This document shows positions 58,982 to 64,000 of a DNA stretch of 64,000 bases, piece after piece. The notes beneath the pieces are model-generated. The model was not told the origin of the DNA and did not search any database. It worked only from the letters and a program-made list of their open reading frames with translations. The DNA is from Streptomyces cavernae (lineage in GTDB: Bacteria > Actinomycetota > Actinomycetes > Streptomycetales > Streptomycetaceae). The stretch is taken from contig NZ_RPDJ01000032.1 of NCBI RefSeq assembly GCF_004023625.1, positions 62,001 to 126,000 on the forward strand, given 5' to 3'. The position numbers and the translations under genes were made by a program. Every line of letters begins with the position of its first letter. The first letter of the stretch is position 1.

Positions 58982-61318
58982 GTGACCAACACGAGTGGTT
59001 CCCGAAGAGCGAAGTTAGCCACGGCCGGATCCCCCTCTCTCCGCAGGCGCGGCACGGCGGGTGCGCTGATCGCATCCGCCGCGCTGTTCGCCGCGGCCCT
59101 CCCCGCCGCCGGCGCGAACGCCGCCGAACCCGGCGACACCCAGGCGCGTCAGACACAGCAGGCCAAGATCAACGCGAAGCCCCGCCCGGGCGCGACGCCG
59201 GTCTCCCTCTCCCCCGCCCAGCGCGCGGCTCTGCTGAAGTCCGCCACCGCCGCCCGTGAGACCACCGCCGACGCCCTGAAGCTGGGCGCCGAGGAGAAGC
59301 TGCTGCCGAGGGACGTCATCAAGGACGCCGACGGCACCGTGCACACCCGTTACGAGCGCACCTTCGCCGGACTCCCCGTCCTCGGCGGCGACCTGGTGGT
59401 CCATCAGCGCGGCGGCAGCCGCACCGTCACCAAGGCGACGGACGCGGCGATCACCGTGCCCAGCACGAAGGCGACCGTCCCGGCGGCTGAGGCACGGAAG
59501 GACGCCCTGGCGGCCGCCCGCGCCGACAACACCCGGAAGGCCGCCGCGGACGGAGCACCGCGACTTGTCGTCTGGGCCGCCGACGGCACACCCACCCTCG
59601 CCTGGGAAGCCGTGATCACCGGTGTCCAGAAGAACGGCACACCGAGCGAGCTGCATGTCATCACCGACGCCGTGAGCGGCAAGACGCTGCGCGAGTTCCA
59701 GGGCATCCAGTCCGGCACCGGCGTGGGCCAGTTCAACGGTGAGGTCGCCGTCGGCACCACCCGCGGCGCCGACGCCTTCGAGCTGCACGACACCCAGCGC
59801 AACCACAAGACGTACGACAAGGCCCACAGCGACGACCTGGAGACGACCGGCACGCTCTACACCGACGCCGACGACACCTGGGGCGACGGTACGCCGGCCA
59901 ACTCGCAGACCGCCGCCGTGGACGCCGCGTACGGGGCCCAGCGCACCTGGGACTTCTTCCACGACCGGTTCGGCCGCAACGGCATAGCCGGCGACGGCAA
60001 GGCGGCCTACTCCCGCGTCCACTTCGGCGACAAGTTCGTCAACGCGTTCTGGGACGACGACTGCTTCTGCATGACCTACGGGGACGGCCGGGACAACGCC
60101 AACCCGCTGACGTCCCTCGACGTCGCGGCCCACGAGATGACCCACGGTGTCACCTCCACCACCGCGAACCTCATCTACGCGGGCGAGTCCGGCGGGCTCA
60201 ACGAGGCCACCAGCGACATCATGGCCGCCGCCGTGGAGTTCTTCGCCAACAACGGCAAGGACACCCCCGACTACGAGGTCGGCGAACTCATCGACATCAA
60301 CGGTGACGGCACACCGCTGCGTTACATGGACCAGCCGTCCAAGGACGGGCTGTCGCAGGACTACTGGTCGACCGCCACCAACCAGCTCGACCCGCACTAC
60401 TCGTCGGGGGTGGCGAACCACTTCTTCTACCTGCTCGCGGAGGGCAGCGGGAAGAAGACGGTGGGCGGCGTCGCGTACGACAGCCCCACCTTCGACGACC
60501 TGCCGGTCGCCGGCCTCGGGCTGCACAACGCCACCAACGTCTGGTACCGGGCGCTGACCACGTACATGACCTCCGGCACCGACTACGCCGGTGCCCGAGA
60601 TGCCACTCTCCAGGCCGCCGCCGACCTGTTCGGCCGCTCCAGCGAGGCGTACGAGACCGTGGGCAACGCCTGGGCGGCCGTGAACGTCGGTCCGCGTTTC
60701 ACCGACCACATCGCCTTCACCACGCCGCGCGACCAGCAGGCCGCCGTGGGCCAGCCCGTCTCCCTGCGGATCAAGGCCGACACCAGCCGGGGCGGTGGCC
60801 TCCGCTACACGGCCACCGGACTTCCCGACGGGCTGTCCATCAACCCCGCCACCGGTGTCGTCACCGGACTGCCGACCCGGCCGGGCGAGTTCACCTCGAC
60901 GGTCACGGCCTCCGTCAACGGCACCACGGACAAGGCGTCCAAGACGTTCTCCTGGACCGTCATCCCCTCCGGCGGCGACTTCTTCGTCAACCCCGCCGAC
61001 GTCGACATCCCGGACGCGGGCGACCCGGTGGAGTCCCCGCTCATCGTCACCGGCCGCACCGGCAACGCACCGAGCGCCCTGAAGGTCACGGTGGACATCC
61101 TCCACTCCTACCGCGGTGACCTGAGCATCGACCTGGTGGCACCGGACGGCACGGCTTACCGGCTGCAGGACGTGAGCGGCGACTCGGGTGACGACATCCA
61201 CACCACGTACACCGTGGATGCCTCCGCCGAGACCGCCGACGGCACCTGGAAGCTGCGGGTGCAGGACGCGTACACCTTGGACGCCGGTCGCATCGACAGC
61301 TGGAAGCTGACGTTCTGA
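58982..61318 (+). CDS. Secreted M4 (thermolysin-type) metalloprotease with P-domain
   Basis: This 778-residue zymogen has a signal peptide of about 48 residues (RRRGTAGALIASAALFAAAL ... ANA), an FTP/PepSY propeptide (about 70-235) and a thermolysin-type catalytic domain (about 240-565). The zinc site is HEMTH (H384, E385, H388) with the third ligand E408 in GGLNEATSD. A bacterial Ig/putative He_PIG domain (about 575-665, GLPDGLSINPATGVVTGLP) and a C-terminal P-domain (about 670-778, LKVTVDILHSYRGDLSIDLVAPDGT) follow. It degrades extracellular protein. GTG start after GAAGGA. The region before it (58700-58981) is AT-richer and should hold the promoter. Confidence 0.93.
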   Translation: MTNTSGSRRAKLATAGSPSLRRRGTAGALIASAALFAAALPAAGANAAEPGDTQARQTQQAKINAKPRPGATPVSLSPAQRAALLKSATAARETTADALKLGAEEKLLPRDVIKDADGTVHTRYERTFAGLPVLGGDLVVHQRGGSRTVTKATDAAITVPSTKATVPAAEARKDALAAARADNTRKAAADGAPRLVVWAADGTPTLAWEAVITGVQKNGTPSELHVITDAVSGKTLREFQGIQSGTGVGQFNGEVAVGTTRGADAFELHDTQRNHKTYDKAHSDDLETTGTLYTDADDTWGDGTPANSQTAAVDAAYGAQRTWDFFHDRFGRNGIAGDGKAAYSRVHFGDKFVNAFWDDDCFCMTYGDGRDNANPLTSLDVAAHEMTHGVTSTTANLIYAGESGGLNEATSDIMAAAVEFFANNGKDTPDYEVGELIDINGDGTPLRYMDQPSKDGLSQDYWSTATNQLDPHYSSGVANHFFYLLAEGSGKKTVGGVAYDSPTFDDLPVAGLGLHNATNVWYRALTTYMTSGTDYAGARDATLQAAADLFGRSSEAYETVGNAWAAVNVGPRFTDHIAFTTPRDQQAAVGQPVSLRIKADTSRGGGLRYTATGLPDGLSINPATGVVTGLPTRPGEFTSTVTASVNGTTDKASKTFSWTVIPSGGDFFVNPADVDIPDAGDPVESPLIVTGRTGNAPSALKVTVDILHSYRGDLSIDLVAPDGTAYRLQDVSGDSGDDIHTTYTVDASAETADGTWKLRVQDAYTLDAGRIDSWKLTF

Positions 61319-61360
61319 CCCGTCCGACTGACCGGTCCGACGACGGCGCTTGAACGCTCG

Positions 61361-61396
61361 CTCCGCCCCGCCCGGGACCGCCCGGGCGGGGCGGAG
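61361..61396. terminator. Strong hairpin after the M4 protease gene
   Basis: CTCCGCCCCGCCCGGG and CCCGGGCGGGGCGGAG form a perfect 16-bp stem around a 4-base loop (ACCG), 42 bases after the stop codon. This is the strongest hairpin in the window. Confidence 0.9.
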
Positions 61397-61521
61397 TCGC
61401 GCGCGACGCCGGCGACTCCGGCGACCGCGTGGGGCAGCCATCAGCGGCTGTGCGGCTGGTGCCCGGACACGCAGTAGTATCCAGCCCGGCAAAGTTTCCG
61501 CTGGTCACAGAGGTGATGCCC

Positions 61522-62184
61522 ATGGCCCGCGCCGGCCTGACTACCGCCCGGGTGGTGGCCGCCGCCGCGGATCTCGCGGACGAGGCGGGGCTGGAGAACG
61601 TCACCCTGTCCGCGCTCGCGCGGGGCTTCGGCGTCAAGGACGCGAGTCTGTACTCGCACGTCAGGAACGTACGGGACCTGCGTACGCGGATCGCGCTGCT
61701 GGCCGCGGCGGAGTTCGCCGAGCGGGCGCAGGCCGCGGTGGCGGGCCGGGCCGGGAAGGACGCGCTGGTCGCCTTCGCCAACGCCTACCGGGACTTCGCG
61801 CGGGAGCGTCCGGGACGGTACGCGGCGACCCAGCTCCCGGTGGATCCGCAGTCTCTCGCAGCGGAACCCGCGGCGCTGCGGGGCATCGAGACGACATACG
61901 CGGTGCTGCGTGCGTACGGTCTCGGGGAGCCCGACATCACCGACGCCGTACGGCTGTTGCGTGCCACGTTCCACGGCTACTGCGCCCTGGAGGCGAGCGG
62001 CGGCTTCAACGCCTCCCGGGACGTACAGGCGTCCTGGGAGCGCACGCTGGACGCGCTTCACGTACTGCTGGAGAACTGGCCGGCCGCCTCAGCCGTGCCG
62101 CGGCCCCCAGGCGCGGCACAGCACCCAGCGGTGCCCCCGCACCCAGCCGCACCGAAGACCCGCCGAACACCTCCGACCACTTAG
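61522..62184 (+). CDS. TetR/AcrR family regulator (WHG type)
   Basis: The protein has 220 residues. An N-terminal HTH (about 8-55) has VVAAAADLADEAGLENVTLSAL and GFGVKDASLYSHVRNVRDL. The C-terminal ligand domain (about 75-200) has the WHG-like segment LRATFHGYCALEASGGF. The last 25 residues are Pro/Ala-rich. ATG at 61522 has GAGG 8 bases upstream; ATG at 61516 and GTG at 61513 are also possible and change only 2-3 residues. The next gene is a membrane protein on the same strand; a regulatory link is possible. The ligand is unknown. Confidence 0.87.
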   Translation: MARAGLTTARVVAAAADLADEAGLENVTLSALARGFGVKDASLYSHVRNVRDLRTRIALLAAAEFAERAQAAVAGRAGKDALVAFANAYRDFARERPGRYAATQLPVDPQSLAAEPAALRGIETTYAVLRAYGLGEPDITDAVRLLRATFHGYCALEASGGFNASRDVQASWERTLDALHVLLENWPAASAVPRPPGAAQHPAVPPHPAAPKTRRTPPTT

Positions 62185-62232
62185 ACTGGAAACTTCGCCG
62201 GCCACGTGCCGCCCTGGGGGAGGGAGCACGCC

Positions 62233-63630
62233 ATGTCTCAACAGCAACTGCGGCGCGGTTCGTTGAGGTCCGATCCCCCGGCGGCGCCCCCGGCGCCCGG
62301 CAGCCCGCGGCCCGCGTCGCGGCTCGTCGGTTGGCTGGGTGGATTCGGTTGTCTGGCCGCCGGTTACGCCGTCTTCCAGTCCCTGGTAGGGATCCTGCCG
62401 GGCAGTCTGGACGGCGAACCGGCCCGCTATGCGATCGCGGCGGTCAGCGGTCTGGGCACGGCCGTCGCGGCCTGGCTCGCGGCGGCGCTGGTACGGGCCC
62501 GGGTGGCGGAGTCCGAGCGTGGACGGGTCCGTGCGCTGCCGATCGCGCCGTTATCCGGACCCGGGCCTCTGCCCGAGGTGTTCACCGCCGCGCACCGCGC
62601 GCTCACCGAGCAGGTCGCCGTGGTGGACGACCCGGTCCGGGGGCGGCTCACGGGCTGGCCGCACTCGCTCGGTGAGTCCGACCCGAACGCCCCGGTGCAC
62701 CCGACGCCGGTCGGCACGGCGTACGGGCTGCACATCGTGCTGGACCTCGGTATGTCCGAAGGCAAGCTCGGCGCGGGCGAGTTGGTGCGGACACTGTGGA
62801 ACCTGCGGCTGCCCGGCGGCGGCTGGTCGGCCCGCTCGCAGGGTGCGGAGGCACGGCCCGAGGTCACCGCGCTGGTGCTGGGCGCGCTGGCACGGGCGGG
62901 CGCCCCGCCGGAGCTGCTGGCCGCGGAGGTGGCCCGCTGCGAGTCTAGGTTCACCCCGGAACTGGACAGTACGGGGCGGGAGTTGACCCATGTGGTGACG
63001 ACGGTGCTGCGCGGGTTGCTGCGCGCGGCCCCGGACTCTCATCTGCTTCCGCTGTTGCGGGACGCGGTCGTCGCGGGCGCGGTCACCGATCCCCGCCGGG
63101 CGCACCGCCGCTGCTGGGGTTACCGGCTCGCCCCGTTCCACGGTTCGCCGTCCCCGCTGCACACCGCGCAGGCCGTGGTGGCGCTGGACCGGGCGGCGCG
63201 TGTCCTGGGCGAGAGCCAGAACGCGCGCGCGGCCCGCGAGGACGGCGTCCGCTGGCTGCTGGCCTGCCCGGACACCCCGCACGACGCCTGCCTGGACCTG
63301 GAGAACCAGCGCGAGGAGATCCGCCGTCGGCGCACCGACGACCCCTCCCGTCTTGAGGTGCTGAACGTACGGCACTTCACCGCGGCCTGGGTGCTGCGCG
63401 CGCTGCTCACGTCCGGTGCGCGGGAGATCGCGCGGGCGGAGGAGCAGGAGGAGGCCTGGCGCGAGCGACTGGACGGCGCGGCTGCGGCCGTGTGGCGGGG
63501 ACAGACCGACGGTATCTGGACCTGGGCCCGGGACGACGCCGGTGAGCTGCGGCGGCCCATGTGGATGACCTATCAAGGTCTTTCGGCACTGCGCGCCCAT
63601 GCCCTATGGAAGTATCAACCGGACGGGTGA
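62233..63630 (+). CDS. Membrane-anchored prenyltransferase/terpene cyclase-toroid-like protein of unknown function; contains a TTA codon
   Basis: The protein has 465 residues. Two membrane helices (about 30-52 and 64-86) lead into a mostly helical domain. Repeated helical hairpins with Trp/Gly and Leu patterns (LVRTLWNLRLPGGGWSARSQ, EVTALVLGALARAGA, HTAQAVVALDRAARVL, IWTWARDDAGELRRPMWMTY) resemble the alpha/alpha toroid of terpene cyclases and prenyltransferases, but DxDD-type motifs are missing. Codon 107 (62551) is TTA, so bldA dependence is likely. ATG at 62233 follows GGGGGAGGGAG. The next gene begins 17 bases after its stop. Confidence 0.7.
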   Translation: MSQQQLRRGSLRSDPPAAPPAPGSPRPASRLVGWLGGFGCLAAGYAVFQSLVGILPGSLDGEPARYAIAAVSGLGTAVAAWLAAALVRARVAESERGRVRALPIAPLSGPGPLPEVFTAAHRALTEQVAVVDDPVRGRLTGWPHSLGESDPNAPVHPTPVGTAYGLHIVLDLGMSEGKLGAGELVRTLWNLRLPGGGWSARSQGAEARPEVTALVLGALARAGAPPELLAAEVARCESRFTPELDSTGRELTHVVTTVLRGLLRAAPDSHLLPLLRDAVVAGAVTDPRRAHRRCWGYRLAPFHGSPSPLHTAQAVVALDRAARVLGESQNARAAREDGVRWLLACPDTPHDACLDLENQREEIRRRRTDDPSRLEVLNVRHFTAAWVLRALLTSGAREIARAEEQEEAWRERLDGAAAAVWRGQTDGIWTWARDDAGELRRPMWMTYQGLSALRAHALWKYQPDG

Positions 63631-63647
63631 GTTCTACAGGGGTGTGC

Positions 63648-64000
63648 ATGGGTGGTCGGCAGGGCCTGGCGGCACGGCGACTGCTCGCCGAGGAGCTGGA
63701 CGGCGAACTACCCGAACACGAACTGGTTCTCGCGGCCCGTGAGGTGATCGCCGAACTGGGTTCGCCGGAAAGGCTGTTGGAACTCGTCGCCGAACTCGCC
63801 TCCGGTGAGGGCGATCCCGAGGGGTGCGCCCGGCTGTCGTACCGCCATGTCCTCGGCTTCGACAAACTGTTGCTCGTCGACGCGGGGCCCCGCCATATGC
63901 TCCGTGCGCACGTGTGGCACCCCGTGCGCGGGGAGCCCGGCAAGGAGGACATCCACAACCACCGGTCCGCGCTGGCCAGTTACATCGTCCGCGGACGGCT
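63648..64000 (+). CDS. Cupin-like protein, N-terminal part
   Basis: The first 117 codons are visible and the gene continues past the window edge. After a helical N-terminus (ARRLLAEELDGELPEHELVL) the sequence enters a beta-rich part with LSYRHVLGFDKLLLVDAGPR and DIHNHRSALASYIVRGR. The HxH-type pattern followed by a hydrophobic strand and Gly is typical of the first cupin motif, as in cysteine-dioxygenase-like proteins. The start ATG has AGGGG about 5 bases upstream and lies 17 bases after the previous gene, so it is likely in the same operon. The function is unknown. Confidence 0.65.
   Translation, partial: MGGRQGLAARRLLAEELDGELPEHELVLAAREVIAELGSPERLLELVAELASGEGDPEGCARLSYRHVLGFDKLLLVDAGPRHMLRAHVWHPVRGEPGKEDIHNHRSALASYIVRGR

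Noticed and set aside
63407..63958. Minus-strand open frame at the right edge
   Set aside because: It is antisense to the toroid-like gene and to the cupin-like gene, which has a plausible start and the DIHNHR motif.

Overview
The window is chromosomal DNA from a Streptomyces or very close actinomycete. The base composition is very high in G+C. GTG and TTG starts are common, genes are often joined by 4-base ATGA/GTGA overlaps, and there are rare TTA codons. Several products are Streptomyces types: alditol oxidase, a DUF2637 protein, a RsbW-type ATPase beside a PP2C-like protein, and an M4 protease with a P-domain. No rRNA, tRNA, CRISPR array, phage or intact transposon was seen.

Layout. 1-3.6 kb (minus): a tightly coupled signalling/glycosyltransferase operon with two stand-alone receiver proteins, a membrane HEAT-repeat protein, a processive family-2 glycosyltransferase and the start of a membrane sensor. 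3.7-11.2 kb: a purine (xanthine) dehydrogenase operon (FAD, 2Fe-2S and molybdopterin subunits, then XdhC after a 46-bp minisatellite), divergent from a PucR regulator. 11.4-20.5 kb: mostly regulatory and conserved unknown genes (TPR-like protein, GntR, an iron-box-preceded FhuF-like protein, DUF2637, RsbW-type ATPase, PP2C-like protein, LuxR-type regulator, DUF456). 20.6-26.2 kb: a Tat-exported GH95-like glycosidase with a TTA codon, an Ada-AlkA fusion and RsgA. 26.7-31.6 kb: a sigma-like/CBM2 membrane fusion, a radical SAM protein with unusual cysteine spacing and a 2-hydroxyacid dehydrogenase.

31.8-42.0 kb (plus) is a sugar-use region: alditol oxidase, ROK repressor, CUT1 ABC importer without its ATPase, GH2 beta-galactosidase and an MFS transporter. 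42.2-44.9 kb is an ABC-2 exporter. 45.1-48.9 kb is a complete pstSCAB phosphate importer ending at a strong hairpin. 49.3-54.0 kb is a 1570-residue CtpI-like P-type ATPase whose N-terminal half looks like a dead copy of the catalytic half. 54.0-54.5 kb is a collapsed GH10 xylanase gene. 54.5-55.6 kb is a PadR/HAAS pair. 56.1-64 kb carries two conserved unknown proteins, an M4 metalloprotease, a TetR regulator, another unknown protein and the start of a cupin-like gene.

A recurring theme is minisatellite growth. Three intergenic arrays and at least three in-frame coding arrays have different units (9, 15, 18, about 30, 46 and 180 bp). The most distinctive candidates for new biology are the sigma-like/CBM2 transmembrane fusion, the CX8CX2C radical SAM protein, the receiver/HEAT/glycosyltransferase operon and the Ada-AlkA fusion that has lost its glycosylase aspartate segment. 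All calls are by eye; no database search was run.
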